Shown: positions 8,607 to 16,876 of the stretch, in pieces
How the letters are laid out: the number at the start of each line of letters is the position of its first letter
How positions within the stretch are numbered: the stretch's first letter is position 1
DNA from: Nocardioides furvisabuli
GTDB lineage: Bacteria; Actinomycetota; Actinomycetes; Propionibacteriales; Nocardioidaceae
Reading direction: 5' to 3'
Assembly (NCBI RefSeq): GCF_021083185.1
Contig: NZ_JAIGQB010000003.1
Location: 124,001 to 188,000, forward strand
Length of the DNA: 64,000 nucleotides
The notes under the pieces: generated by a model
Seen by the model: the letters and a program-made list of their open reading frames with translations, nothing else
What the model was told of the DNA's origin: nothing
Database searches by the model: none
Made by a program: the position numbers and the translations under genes

Positions 8607-8981
8607 TCAGGGGACGGCCTGCCACTCGCCCGCCCGCACCTCGACGCCGGCGAAGGCGAGGAGGCGTACGGCGTCGGTGATCGCCTCGGCGACCTTGCCG
8701 GGCGCCGGGTGGTTGCCGGTGTCCTCGACGTCGACGACGACCGTGGTCGGTGACGTCGGCTCGACGAGGACCACGCACGAGGTCGCGGCGGCCGCGGCGA
8801 GCCAGGACATCCACGGACGGCGCTTCGCGCGGAACCCGTCGTCGGCGGGCGTGCTGCGGAAGCCCTCGTCGTCCAGGCACGCCTCGAGCTGGCGCAGCGT
8901 GGCCTCCACGTCGGTGGTGGTGAGGGTCAGGCGCGGATGGACGATGCGGCGCGACCAGCGCCGGACGATCGGCTCAGGCAT
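8607..8981 (-). CDS. hypothetical protein, third gene of a WXG-like operon
   Basis: About 124 residues from ATG 8981 (a GTG four codons earlier at 8993 is possible). I recognise no family. It has a basic N-terminus, an acidic middle, a short hydrophobic stretch MSWLAAAAATSCVVLV and a beta-rich second half. It overlaps the preceding gene's stop by 8 nt, so it belongs to the same operon as the WXG100-like protein and may be a chaperone or partner of it (inference). Confidence 0.7.
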   Translation of the reverse strand: MPEPIVRRWSRRIVHPRLTLTTTDVEATLRQLEACLDDEGFRSTPADDGFRAKRRPWMSWLAAAAATSCVVLVEPTSPTTVVVDVEDTGNHPAPGKVAEAITDAVRLLAFAGVEVRAGEWQAVP

Positions 8982-9372
8982 CGTCGCCCTCACGCCGCGG
9001 CGGACGCGTCACGCGCTCGCGCATCCGGTCGAAGGCCTCGTCGCTGTCCTCGACCTCCTCGACCAGGTCCGGCGGCATCGTCTCGCGCAGGGCCTGGAGG
9101 TTGGCGCTCGACATCTCCCGGAGCCGCTGCGCCTCGGGCGACTCGTCGCGACCGGAGAAGACGTCGAGCACCGTCGTCTCGCCGGCGTCGATGCGGCGCT
9201 GGACCCGCTGCCACTCCGGTCCCATCCGGCCGTCGCGAGCCGCGGCGGCACGCTCGCGGTCACTGTCGGCCAGCTCGCGCTCGGACGCGCGCTCCTCGCG
9301 CTCCAGGCTGCCGATCAGCGCCTCGAGCCGTGCCAGCACGGAGTCGGGCTGCTGCGCCCCTGATGCACTCAT
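8974..9372 (-). CDS. small hydrophilic, charged protein in the WXG-like operon
   Basis: 132 residues, very rich in Glu, Arg and Ala. An N-terminal helical coiled-coil-like segment (about 12-45, SVLARLEALIGSLEREERAS) precedes an acidic region with ETMPPDLVEEVEDSDEAFDR. No known domain is recognised. ATG 9372 overlaps the stop of the WXG100-like gene as ATGA, giving tight coupling. Its helical character and position fit an ESX-associated accessory or chaperone, but this is only inference. Confidence 0.75.
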   Translation of the reverse strand: MSASGAQQPDSVLARLEALIGSLEREERASERELADSDRERAAAARDGRMGPEWQRVQRRIDAGETTVLDVFSGRDESPEAQRLREMSSANLQALRETMPPDLVEEVEDSDEAFDRMRERVTRPPRREGDDA

Positions 9373-10583
9373 GCGGTGGCGCTCTGGCCGAAGCCCGACA
9401 CCACGTCGGCGATGACCTCGTACTTGTCCATGATCGCCATCTTGCCCTCCGCGAAGTCCTCGATCGCGCTCGCGATGGTCTCGATGATCGTGTAGATCAG
9501 CTTCACCTTCTTCACGACGGCCTCGATGTCGCTGTAGATCGTCACCGCGCCGACCGCCCAGCCGACGACCGGGGTCGCCGCCTGCGCGGCCATCTTCAGC
9601 AGCTTGTTGACGATGAAGTTCAGTGCCATGCCGATCCCCGTGGCGGCGAGCTTGCAGGCGGTCGAGATGTTCTTGACCAGGTCGCTGGCGTAGCCCATGG
9701 CGTACTGCATGCCGAGCGCGCCACCCGACACCGACGTCATGCTGGCGCGGAACGAGTGGCCCGCGACGCCCTGCCAGGTCTGCGCGGTCGAGGCGACCAG
9801 GCCGGCGTGGTTGCGGGCCAGCGCGAAGCACGCGTCGCCGCAGTGGCTCCACGCCTCCGAGGCGCGGAAGATCGCCTCCCAGTCACCGGCGAACGGGTGG
9901 TAGATGCAGCGGTCGAGGATCGAGTAGCCGAGGAACTGCTCGGCCACCCAGTCGATGCTGCCGAGGATCGCGCCCGCGCTCCAGCGCAGGTCCTGCACCG
10001 GGTTCTCGGGGTTGCTGGGGGCCACGAGGTACGACGACGCGTCGACCTGCTCGCGCACCGGACCGCCGTTGCCGAGGTCGCCCACCCGCTCGACCAGCTG
10101 ACGGGCGTCGCGCACGCCGTCGCCCACGGCACCGACGGTGTCGGCGCCCTTCTCCCAGATGAAGGAGCTGACGTCGCCGTGGTCGCCGCCGGCCGACTCG
10201 CCCGCCGCGGGAAGCGCGGGGCCGCGCAGGTCGGGGTAGGGGCCGGTCGGACCCGCGGCACCACCGCAGGCGCCGAGCTCTGCGCCGAGGGTGGTGAAGA
10301 AGTCGCTGACCGACCCGTCCTGGTCGCGGAAGTCGACGGCGGTCTCCCCGACCGCTGCGGCGGCGGCCTGCTCCAGCGAGGCCAGCGCGTCCATGGCGTA
10401 GCCGGCGGCCTGGACAGCGGCGCGCGACAGCGGGTCGAAGACCTGCAGCAGGAGCCCGGTGGCGTCGCCGATGTCTGCCTGGGCCCGGATGTAGGAGGCC
10501 ATCTGCTGGGCGTGGCCGTGCTGGCGCTCGAGCACCTGCTGGGTGAGAGCCAAGGTGTCGTACCTGATGACGATGTCGTTCAA
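9369..10583 (-). CDS. WXG100/ESX-type secreted protein with long C-terminal region
   Basis: About 404 residues, mostly helical. The N-terminal ~100 residues (NDIVIRYDTLALTQQVLE on) look like a WXG100-type helical hairpin, and a second such unit spans about 225-300 (HPFAGDWEAIFRASEAW, then TAQTWQGVAGHSFRASM). A hydrophobic stretch follows (about 320-385, with GIGMALNFIVNKLLKMAAQA). Start: an ATG exists at 10610, but the strong Shine-Dalgarno GGAAGGAGA lies inside that extension, 6 nt before TTG 10583, so TTG is preferred. Probably exported by a type VII system encoded elsewhere; no effector domain recognised. Confidence 0.72.
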   Translation of the reverse strand: MNDIVIRYDTLALTQQVLERQHGHAQQMASYIRAQADIGDATGLLLQVFDPLSRAAVQAAGYAMDALASLEQAAAAAVGETAVDFRDQDGSVSDFFTTLGAELGACGGAAGPTGPYPDLRGPALPAAGESAGGDHGDVSSFIWEKGADTVGAVGDGVRDARQLVERVGDLGNGGPVREQVDASSYLVAPSNPENPVQDLRWSAGAILGSIDWVAEQFLGYSILDRCIYHPFAGDWEAIFRASEAWSHCGDACFALARNHAGLVASTAQTWQGVAGHSFRASMTSVSGGALGMQYAMGYASDLVKNISTACKLAATGIGMALNFIVNKLLKMAAQAATPVVGWAVGAVTIYSDIEAVVKKVKLIYTIIETIASAIEDFAEGKMAIMDKYEVIADVVSGFGQSATA

Positions 10584-10655
10584 CGTCGGTCTCCTTCCGG
10601 ACGCGGACATCCTTCCGCGTGCCGGTCGGCACCAAACATCGCGGAGGGTGTGGGT

Positions 10656-11312
10656 TCAGCGCCGGTCGCTGCGCGGCACCGCCGCGAGCCTGCGGTCCAG
10701 CCATCCGAAGGCGGCGAACAGCAGCACGAACAGTGCCGTGATGCCGACGCTGACGACCGCCACCGCGCCCCACCCCTCGGTGTCGGCGTCGAGGAACGGG
10801 TAGGGCACCCAGCCGTCGACCTCGCCCACCACGAGGGTCCACGCCAGCCAGGCCAGGGGCCAGCACAGCGCGTACGCCGCCTCGCGGACGCCGATCCGCG
10901 GGCGTGGCCCGACGACAGCCCAGGCCGCGAGCGCGAGCACCGGCACCACCATGTGCAGCATCTTGTCGGCGACCCAGTCCGCACCGTCGAGGTCGAGCAG
11001 CGGGCGCAGCAGGAAGAAGTGCACCAGGCCGGTGACGGTGATCCCCACCAGACCGGCGAGGCGGGCCACGCGCCAGCGCGGGCGGTCGAGGGCCGGGTCG
11101 CGCGCCAGGACCGTGGAGGTGAGCGCGACCAGCAGGTTGCTCTGGATCGTGAAGTAGGCGAAGAAGCGGTAGATGCTCTCCGCCCGGCCGGGCGGGTCCT
11201 CCTCGACGAGGACGGCCGAGCCGAGCAGCACCAGCACCAGCTGCAGGACCACCGCCGCCCAGGCGACGACGGCGACGACGAGGTGGACCGGCCGGGCGCG
11301 GGTGGCAGTCAT
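10656..11312 (-). CDS. Pr6Pr-family integral membrane protein
   Basis: 218 residues with about six membrane helices, and the family blocks YRFFAYFTIQSNLLVAL, VHFFLLRPLL and ADKMLHMVVPVLALAAW. These match the Pr6Pr (FAR-17a/AIG1-like) family, whose bacterial role is unknown. ATG start at 11312. It stands 73 nt upstream of the WXG-like operon on the same strand; a functional link is not evident. Confidence 0.8.
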   Translation of the reverse strand: MTATRARPVHLVVAVVAWAAVVLQLVLVLLGSAVLVEEDPPGRAESIYRFFAYFTIQSNLLVALTSTVLARDPALDRPRWRVARLAGLVGITVTGLVHFFLLRPLLDLDGADWVADKMLHMVVPVLALAAWAVVGPRPRIGVREAAYALCWPLAWLAWTLVVGEVDGWVPYPFLDADTEGWGAVAVVSVGITALFVLLFAAFGWLDRRLAAVPRSDRR

Positions 11313-11328
11313 GTCAGCGAGCGGGCGG

Positions 11329-11556
11329 TCAGTCGAGGACGACGAGGACGTCGCCGTCCTGCACGACGTCGCCGACGGTCACCCTGATCGCGGTGACGGT
11401 GCCCGCGCGCTCGGCGAGCATCGGGATCTCCATCTTCATCGACTCCAGCAGCACGACGGTGTCGCCGGCCTCGACGCGGTCGCCCTCCGCGACCTCGATG
11501 GTCAGCACGTTGGCGACCAGCTCGGACACGATCTCGAGCGACGTGGTGCGGGCCAT
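11329..11556 (-). CDS. free-standing biotinyl/lipoyl carrier domain, TB7.3-like
   Basis: 75 residues forming one biotinyl domain: paired hammerhead beta strands with the modification site ESMKMEIPM (Lys41). It resembles the small biotinylated protein TB7.3 (Rv3221c) of mycobacteria. Expected to be biotinylated by BirA; its partner carboxylase is not defined. ATG 11556 lies 6 nt behind TAGCGT. Stands alone, with the membrane gene 16 nt downstream. Confidence 0.85.
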   Translation of the reverse strand: MARTTSLEIVSELVANVLTIEVAEGDRVEAGDTVVLLESMKMEIPMLAERAGTVTAIRVTVGDVVQDGDVLVVLD

Positions 11557-11568
11557 GGCTCGACGCTA
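11557..11568 (-). promoter_or_regulatory. -10 box and leaderless start for the biotinyl protein
   Basis: TAGCGT (11563-11568, minus strand), six nucleotides, then ATG 11556. Confidence 0.55.
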
Positions 11569-11610
11569 GCGGTTACCGGGGCGTAGCCGCTGATCGGACC
11601 CGCGGCGGAC

Positions 11611-12846
11611 TCAGAGCTCGGCGAAGCGCCGCGGCTCGGGCCGGTGCGGGCCGGCCTCCTCCGCACGCCGTCCGCGGCTGCCCTTGGTGCCCGTGAGGGC
11701 GAGGTCGATGCGGATCAGCACGTAGCCGATGAGCAGGCCCAGGACGAGGGAGTACGCCGCCCGCAGGCCGGCCTCGAGGTAGGAGCTGTCCGGCGCGACC
11801 AGGCCCGTGGCCAGCGGCACGGTGGCCGCGACGCCGAAGGCGCACAACCACCAGCCCTGGCGACGGCGGGCGCGCAGGTGGGTGCCCCACGCCAGCGCCG
11901 GGATGCCGAGCAGCACGACCAGCGGGCGCGGGAACGCCCCGATGCGGGCCGAGACCCAGTCGGCGAAGTCGAGGACGGACGACACGAAGGTCTGGGTGCC
12001 GTAGCGCCGGAGCAGCTCGGCGTACAGCAGCGTCACGACGAGGACCGCGAGACCGGAGGCGACCACGATCATGCCGCGCCGGCCGAGGCCGTGGAGGCCG
12101 GCGCCGAGGCGGTAGACGATGGTGAAGACCAGGCCGAGGGCGAGGAAGAGCGCCGCGAGGTCGAAGCGGTCCGCCGCGACCGTGGGCTCGAAGCCGACGG
12201 CCGCGAAGGCCGTCACCACTGCGACCAGGACCGCGACCAGGACCTCGCGCACCGCCTTCCACCAGGTCACGGCCGGCACCGTCACCATCACGGCATAGAC
12301 ACTGCCCACGACACAGGTCATCACCGCGGCGCCGGTCGGCAGCACCCTCCCGCCGACCAGGAGGCTGGCCACACCGAGCACCAGCGCGAGGCCGGCGGAG
12401 ACGAGCGCGCGCCCGGCCGTCCGGGTGGCGAGCAGCCAGGACAGGGCGGTGACCACGGCCACCGCCCCGGCGCCGTCCACCCACTCCGGCACCGAGCCCA
12501 GGGGGCCGGCCGAGGCGCTCTCGGCGAGGAGTCCGCCCACGGCGGACCAGACGAGTGCGGCTGCGCCGAGGCCGAGCACGGCGAACCACAGCAGCAGCAA
12601 CGACCGGCGCGGGCCGTCGGGAGGGAGGACGCCGGTGTCGCGGGTGGGCTCAGGGGTCGGCTCAGGAGCAGGTGCGGGGACGACGGGCGCGGCGGGCGAC
12701 GCCACGCCCCGGGGCTCGTCCGCCTCGGCGTGCGAGGCCGTGTCGGGCCTCGGCTTCCGCGTCCGGCGCAGCCGCGAGGGCGGCCGCTCGGCAGCCCGCT
12801 TGCCGCGGGAGGACCCGCGGGGGCTGTCGGCGGTGGGGGAAGACAC
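11611..12846 (-). CDS. polytopic membrane protein with disordered N-terminal tail
   Basis: 411 residues from GTG 12846. The first ~100 residues are Arg-, Pro- and Glu-rich and probably disordered (repeated PAPEPTPEPT). Then come about ten hydrophobic helices to residue ~390 and a basic tail. No named family recognised. The open frame continues upstream antisense to the nitrilase and mobA-like genes but that part is shadow: it lacks membrane character and conflicts with genes on both strands. The nitrilase gene ends 11 nt upstream. Confidence 0.72.
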   Translation of the reverse strand: MSSPTADSPRGSSRGKRAAERPPSRLRRTRKPRPDTASHAEADEPRGVASPAAPVVPAPAPEPTPEPTRDTGVLPPDGPRRSLLLLWFAVLGLGAAALVWSAVGGLLAESASAGPLGSVPEWVDGAGAVAVVTALSWLLATRTAGRALVSAGLALVLGVASLLVGGRVLPTGAAVMTCVVGSVYAVMVTVPAVTWWKAVREVLVAVLVAVVTAFAAVGFEPTVAADRFDLAALFLALGLVFTIVYRLGAGLHGLGRRGMIVVASGLAVLVVTLLYAELLRRYGTQTFVSSVLDFADWVSARIGAFPRPLVVLLGIPALAWGTHLRARRRQGWWLCAFGVAATVPLATGLVAPDSSYLEAGLRAAYSLVLGLLIGYVLIRIDLALTGTKGSRGRRAEEAGPHRPEPRRFAEL

Positions 12847-12857
12847 GTCGCAGGAGG

Positions 12858-13631
12858 TTACAGCCGCCGGTTGGACAGGGACGGATTGGTGCGACGGGCC
12901 GTCTCGAGGTGCGCGCGCTCCAGCACGGCGTCGAGGACGGCCTCGGGCCCGCCGGCCTCGGCGAGCACCTCGCCGAGCGGTCCGACGACCAGCGAGTGGC
13001 CGGTGTAGCGGGGCTCGGGCTGCGCGGCACCGACGACGAAGCAGGTGTTCTCGATGGCCCGGGCCACGAGCAGGGTGCGCCAGTGCTCGACCTTGCGCTC
13101 GCCGGGCAGCCACGCTGCAGGCACGACGAGGACCTCGGCGCCGGCGTCGACGAGGCGGCGGGCGAGCTCGGGGAAGCGCAGGTCGTAGCAGGTCATCAAC
13201 CCGACCCTCCAGCCCCCGACGCCGACGACGACGGGCTCGAGCGGCCCGCCGGTCAGCCGGTCGGACTCGCGGTAGCCGAAGGAGTCGTAGAGGTGGATCT
13301 TGCGGTAGTCCGCCCGGCCGGCGCCGCGCACCACCAGCGTGTTCCAGGGCCGCGCCGGGTCGGCGGAGGTCTCGAACATGCCGGCGACGACCGTGCACGA
13401 CGTCGCGTCGGCGACCCGCGCGACCTCGGTGGCGAACGGGCCGTCCAGCGGCTCGGCGTACGCACTGATGTCGGAGCCGGCTTCGCCGAAGTCGCGGGCA
13501 TAGGCCTCCGGCAGGACGACCAGGTCGGCGCCGGGCGCCACGTCGGCGGCCAGGCGCTCCCGGTTGGCGGCGGGGTCGAGGCCGCTGGCCCACTGGTGGA
13601 CGCGCACGCGCAGCTGCTGGCCGGTGTCCAT
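12858..13631 (-). CDS. carbon-nitrogen hydrolase (nitrilase superfamily)
   Basis: 257 residues with the complete catalytic triad: Glu42 (LPEAY), Lys111 (YRKIHLYD) and Cys148 (MTCYDLRFPEL). The arrangement is like Nit2/omega-amidase and related amidases that hydrolyse small amides such as alpha-ketoglutaramate or deaminated glutathione. Start ATG 13631 gives the usual length though the first strand is short. The upstream open frame to 14603 is a shadow of the plus-strand genes. Divergent from the MobA-like gene. Confidence 0.9.
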   Translation of the reverse strand: MDTGQQLRVRVHQWASGLDPAANRERLAADVAPGADLVVLPEAYARDFGEAGSDISAYAEPLDGPFATEVARVADATSCTVVAGMFETSADPARPWNTLVVRGAGRADYRKIHLYDSFGYRESDRLTGGPLEPVVVGVGGWRVGLMTCYDLRFPELARRLVDAGAEVLVVPAAWLPGERKVEHWRTLLVARAIENTCFVVGAAQPEPRYTGHSLVVGPLGEVLAEAGGPEAVLDAVLERAHLETARRTNPSLSNRRL

Positions 13632-13674
13632 GCCTCCAGAGTGCCAGAACGGACTCGGCTGGGAGGATGCCCGC

Positions 13675-14253
13675 ATGGACCTCGACCTCACGGCGGCCGA
13701 CTTCTGCGGCGTGGTGCTGGCCGGGGGCACGGCGGCGCGCATGGACGGGATCGACAAGGCGAGCGTCGAGCTCGCCGGTCGCACGCTGCTGGCCCACGCG
13801 GTGGACGCCTTCCTCGACGCCGACGAGGTGGTGGTCGTCGCCCCGCAGTCCGTGCCGACCGAGCGTCCGGTCACCTTCGCCTGCGAGGACCCACCGCGGG
13901 GCGGTCCGGTCGCCGGACTGCTCACCGGCGTCGACGCGCTGCTGCGCCGACCGCGGCTCGTGGGCGTGCTGGCCGTCGACATGCCACGGGTCACGGCAGC
14001 CACCATGCGGCGCCTGCGCGCGGCGGCGGACGGCCACGACGGGGCGTTCCTCGTCGACCGCGACGGCCGGCGGCAGCTGGCCGGGGTGCTCGACGCGACC
14101 CGCCTCGCCGACGTACGCCCCGGGCCGGAGCAGCAGCACGGCATGGCGCTGCACCGGCTCCTCTCCCCGCTGCGCCTGGCGTCGGTGCCGGCCGGTGGCG
14201 AGGAGGGGCTCGACATCGACACGTGGGCCGACCTGCGCGACCTCGGCGGTTGA
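13675..14253 (+). CDS. MobA-like NTP transferase (molybdenum cofactor guanylyltransferase type)
   Basis: 192 residues. The nucleotide-binding start is VVLAGGTAARMDGIDKASVEL (12-32), matching the LAGGxSxRMGxxK motif of MobA with Gly-to-Asp drift, and the metal/substrate site LAVDMPRV is in the middle. The family attaches GMP (or CMP) to molybdopterin. The next gene is DUF6457, a small protein commonly adjacent to such genes, supporting a molybdenum-cofactor role. ATG 13675 is chosen over an earlier in-frame start inside the divergent gene. Confidence 0.83.
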   Translation: MDLDLTAADFCGVVLAGGTAARMDGIDKASVELAGRTLLAHAVDAFLDADEVVVVAPQSVPTERPVTFACEDPPRGGPVAGLLTGVDALLRRPRLVGVLAVDMPRVTAATMRRLRAAADGHDGAFLVDRDGRRQLAGVLDATRLADVRPGPEQQHGMALHRLLSPLRLASVPAGGEEGLDIDTWADLRDLGG

Positions 14254-14303
14254 GCGGTCCTTGTCCCTTGCCGCCGTCGGGTGGGGTGCGAGAGATTGGG
14301 CTC

Positions 14304-14627
14304 GTGAACCTTCACGACTGGATCGACGAGCTCAGTGACGTCCTCGACGTCGAGACAGAGGTCGACGAAGGCCTCATCCTCGACCTGGCCCGCACCGCTG
14401 CGCAGGACGTGCAGAAGACGGCCGCGCCCATCACCGCCTACCTGCTCGGCTACGCCGCCGGTGCGGGTGGCGCCGACCCGGAGGCGGTCGAGAAGCTCGC
14501 GGCCAGGGCCCAGCTGCTCGCCGAGAGCTGGGACCGGCCCGCCGACGCGCCCGACCCCGACGACGTGGACGACGAGGTGCCCGACGACTCGTCGGTCGAC
14601 CACTCCAGCGACCTCTACGAGGACTGA
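14304..14627 (+). CDS. DUF6457 family protein
   Basis: 107 residues. Begins NLHDWIDELSDVLDVE and has the conserved RTAAQDVQKTAAPITAYLLG helix; the tail is very acidic. These features define DUF6457, a small actinobacterial protein usually encoded with molybdopterin genes; function is not known. GTG 14304. It sits between the MobA-like gene (50 nt) and a quinone oxidoreductase (5 nt), suggesting one operon. Confidence 0.82.
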   Translation: MNLHDWIDELSDVLDVETEVDEGLILDLARTAAQDVQKTAAPITAYLLGYAAGAGGADPEAVEKLAARAQLLAESWDRPADAPDPDDVDDEVPDDSSVDHSSDLYED

Positions 14628-14632
14628 TCGGA

Positions 14633-15598
14633 GTGCGCGCAGCCGTGACCACCGGCACCGGTGGCCCCGAGGTCCTGTCCGTCGGCGACGTCGCCGACCC
14701 CCGACCCGGAGCCGGTGAGGTGCTGGTCGACGTCGTCGCGGCGGCGGTCAACCGCGCCGACACCCTGCAGCGGCAAGGCTTCTACCCACCTCCCCCGGGT
14801 GCGTCCGAGGTCATCGGCCTGGAGTGCAGCGGCCGCATCGCCGAGCTCGGCGAGGGCGTGGAGGGCTGGTCGGTCGGCGACGAGGTGTGCGCGCTGCTCG
14901 CCGGTGGCGGGTACGCCGCCCGCGTCGCGGTGCCGGTCGGGCAGGTCATGCCGGTGCCGGGCGGCGTGTCCCTCGTCGAGGCCGCGGCCCTGCCCGAGGT
15001 GGCTGCGACCGTGTGGTCCAACGTCTTCATGACCGCCCACCTCGCGAAGGGCGAGCGCTTCCTCGTCCACGGCGGCGCCGGCGGCATCGGGACGATGGCG
15101 ATCCAGCTCGCCGTCGCGCGCGGGGCGGAGGTCTTCACGACCGCAGGGTCGGCGGAGAAGCTCGAGCTGTGCCGCTCGCTCGGGGCCACGGCGATCTCCT
15201 ACCGCGACGAGGACTTCGTCGAGGTGCTCACCGAGGTCGGCGGCGCCGACGTCGTCCTGGACAACATGGGCGCGAAGTACCTCGGCCGCAACGTCGCGGC
15301 CCTCGCCACCGGCGGGCGCCTGGTCGTCATCGGCTTCCAGGGCGGCACCAAGGGCGAGCTCGACATCCAGGCGCTGCTGCGCAAGCGCGCCTCGGTCACC
15401 GCGACCTCGCTGCGCGCGCGACCGCTGGAGGAGAAGGCGGCCATCTGCTGCGGGGTGGTGGAGAACGTCTGGCCGCACGTCGCCGCCGGCCGGATCCGCC
15501 CGGTCGTGGAGACCACGATGCCGCTCGAGGACGTCGCGCGCGCCCACCAGCTGATGGAGGACGGGGCGCACGCCGGGAAGATCCTGCTGACGCTCTGA
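14633..15598 (+). CDS. NAD(P)H-quinone oxidoreductase, PIG3/QOR type
   Basis: 321-residue zinc-free medium-chain dehydrogenase/reductase. Visible: NRADTLQRQGFYPPPPGAS (N-terminal QOR/PIG3 signature), the NADPH Rossmann motif VHGGAGGIGTMAIQLA (about 144-159) and LDNMGAKYL. The TP53I3-like group reduces quinones by one or two electrons. GTG start 14633 is 5 nt after the DUF6457 stop, so co-transcribed. Confidence 0.92.
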   Translation: MRAAVTTGTGGPEVLSVGDVADPRPGAGEVLVDVVAAAVNRADTLQRQGFYPPPPGASEVIGLECSGRIAELGEGVEGWSVGDEVCALLAGGGYAARVAVPVGQVMPVPGGVSLVEAAALPEVAATVWSNVFMTAHLAKGERFLVHGGAGGIGTMAIQLAVARGAEVFTTAGSAEKLELCRSLGATAISYRDEDFVEVLTEVGGADVVLDNMGAKYLGRNVAALATGGRLVVIGFQGGTKGELDIQALLRKRASVTATSLRARPLEEKAAICCGVVENVWPHVAAGRIRPVVETTMPLEDVARAHQLMEDGAHAGKILLTL

Positions 15599-15638
15599 CC
15601 ACTTCGACGCTCGAGGAGCCCCGCCACCGGACGGGTCA

Positions 15639-15651
15639 TAGGGTGGCGGTC
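15639..15651 (+). promoter_or_regulatory. -10 box and leaderless start for the proteasome activator
   Basis: TAGGGT (15639-15644) followed by 7 nt and ATG 15652. Confidence 0.55.
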
Positions 15652-16272
15652 ATGACCGAGCAGCAGCAGCCCAGCGCCCCTGCGTCCGAGGAGCAGGTGG
15701 TCGTGGTCGGGCCCGACGGCCAGCCGATCGGCACCATCCCCGCGAGCGCCCTGCCCGCGATGACGCAGCAGTCCGGCGAGGACGGCGAGGAGGACGGGGG
15801 CGAGCGCCACATTACCGAGCTGGTCGAGCAGCCGGCGAAGGTGATGCGCATCGGCAGCATGATCCGCCAGCTCCTCGAGGAGGTGAAGGCCGCGCCCCTC
15901 GACGAGGCCAGCCGCCAGCGCCTCAAGGAGATCCACGCCGCCTCCATCAAGGAGCTCGAGTCGGGCCTGGCCCCCGAGCTGGTCGAGGAGCTCGAGCGCC
16001 TCTCGCTGCCCTTCACCGAGGAGGGCACGCCGTCGGAGGGCGAGCTGCGGATCGCGCAGGCCCAGCTCGTCGGCTGGCTCGAGGGGCTCTTCCACGGCAT
16101 CCAGACCGCGATCTACGCCCAGCAGATGGCCTCGCGCGCCCAGCTCGAGCAGATGCGCCGCGCGCTGCCCGCCGGTGCCGGCCACGCCCAGCACCAGCCG
16201 ATGGGGATGCCCAACGTGCCCACCGAGGAGACCCAGGAGTCCGGCGGGACGTCCAGCGGGATGTACCTCTGA
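15652..16272 (+). CDS. bpa: bacterial proteasome activator Bpa/PafE
   Basis: 206 residues. The helical core (about 55-165, with KVMRIGSMIRQLLEEVKAAP and GWLEGLFHGIQTAIYAQQ) matches Bpa (PafE, Rv3780), which forms dodecameric rings that open the 20S proteasome gate without ATP. The C-terminus GMYL corresponds to the GQYL proteasome-docking motif of the mycobacterial protein. N- and C-termini are low-complexity, as in the family. It implies a Pup-proteasome system elsewhere in the genome. ATG 15652 is supported by its -10 box. Confidence 0.9.
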   Translation: MTEQQQPSAPASEEQVVVVGPDGQPIGTIPASALPAMTQQSGEDGEEDGGERHITELVEQPAKVMRIGSMIRQLLEEVKAAPLDEASRQRLKEIHAASIKELESGLAPELVEELERLSLPFTEEGTPSEGELRIAQAQLVGWLEGLFHGIQTAIYAQQMASRAQLEQMRRALPAGAGHAQHQPMGMPNVPTEETQESGGTSSGMYL

Positions 16273-16290
16273 GACCCCGGCCGGCGCAGT

Positions 16291-16863
16291 TCAGCGGCGA
16301 GCGAGGCGGCGTACGACGACGAGGCCGAGCAGGCCGATGATCGCCATGGCGGCGCCCGGCGCGGCGGCGCGCGCGAGGCCTGCCGGCGGTGAGTCCTCGA
16401 CGCGGGTGAGCTCCGCGGTCGGTGGCGGGGGCGGCTGGACCGGGGCACCCTCGCCGAGGAGAGCCTCGACCTTCTCGACCTTCGTCGGGTTGGCGACGGC
16501 GGTGCCACCGCAGCTGTCGGCGTCGTACGGCGCCGCGTCGCCCGTGGCGAGGAAGACGTAGGTCGTGCCGACCTCGAGCTCGCCGAGACCGCAGGCAGCC
16601 GGGCCGCCGGCGGAGAAGACCTGCGTCGAGCGCTCGGGAGTGCCCTGGTAGGCCCGGGACGCGGTGACGTCGTAGGTGAAGTCGTTGCCCGCTGCCTCGA
16701 CCCCGTCGATCGTGCCGATGAAGACGACGTCGGCGCGCTCGACCTGCTGCTCGAGCTGGCCCTGCTTGCAGGTGCACGCGGCGGAGGCCGGTGCGCTCAC
16801 GGTCAGGACCAGGCCCACGCACGCGAGCAGCATCGCGGCGGCGACTCGGACGGCACGGATCAT
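16291..16863 (-). CDS. secreted, C-terminally membrane-anchored protein with NTR/TIMP-like Cys start
   Basis: 190 residues: signal peptide (1-28, cleavage after ASA), then ACTCK at the mature N-terminus with a CxC motif as in netrin/TIMP-like domains, further cysteines (CGLGE, DSCGG), a Pro-rich linker and one C-terminal membrane helix followed by RRLARR. The order suggests an extracellular domain tethered to the membrane. Function unknown. ATG 16863 lies 7 nt behind TAGGCT. Confidence 0.8.
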   Translation of the reverse strand: MIRAVRVAAAMLLACVGLVLTVSAPASAACTCKQGQLEQQVERADVVFIGTIDGVEAAGNDFTYDVTASRAYQGTPERSTQVFSAGGPAACGLGELEVGTTYVFLATGDAAPYDADSCGGTAVANPTKVEKVEALLGEGAPVQPPPPPTAELTRVEDSPPAGLARAAAPGAAMAIIGLLGLVVVRRLARR

Positions 16864-16876
16864 GGCGGGCAGCCTA
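16864..16876 (-). promoter_or_regulatory. -10 box and leaderless start for the anchored secreted protein
   Basis: TAGGCT (16871-16876, minus strand), 7 nt, then ATG 16863. Confidence 0.55.

Noticed and set aside
12851..12856. Perfect AGGAGG on the plus strand
   Set aside because: No plus-strand start codon or open frame follows; it is inside the gap between two minus-strand genes.
11611..14154. 847-codon minus-strand open frame
   Set aside because: Only 11611-12846 has a coherent membrane-protein sequence; the rest is antisense to the nitrilase frame and mobA-like gene and is Arg/Pro-rich shadow.
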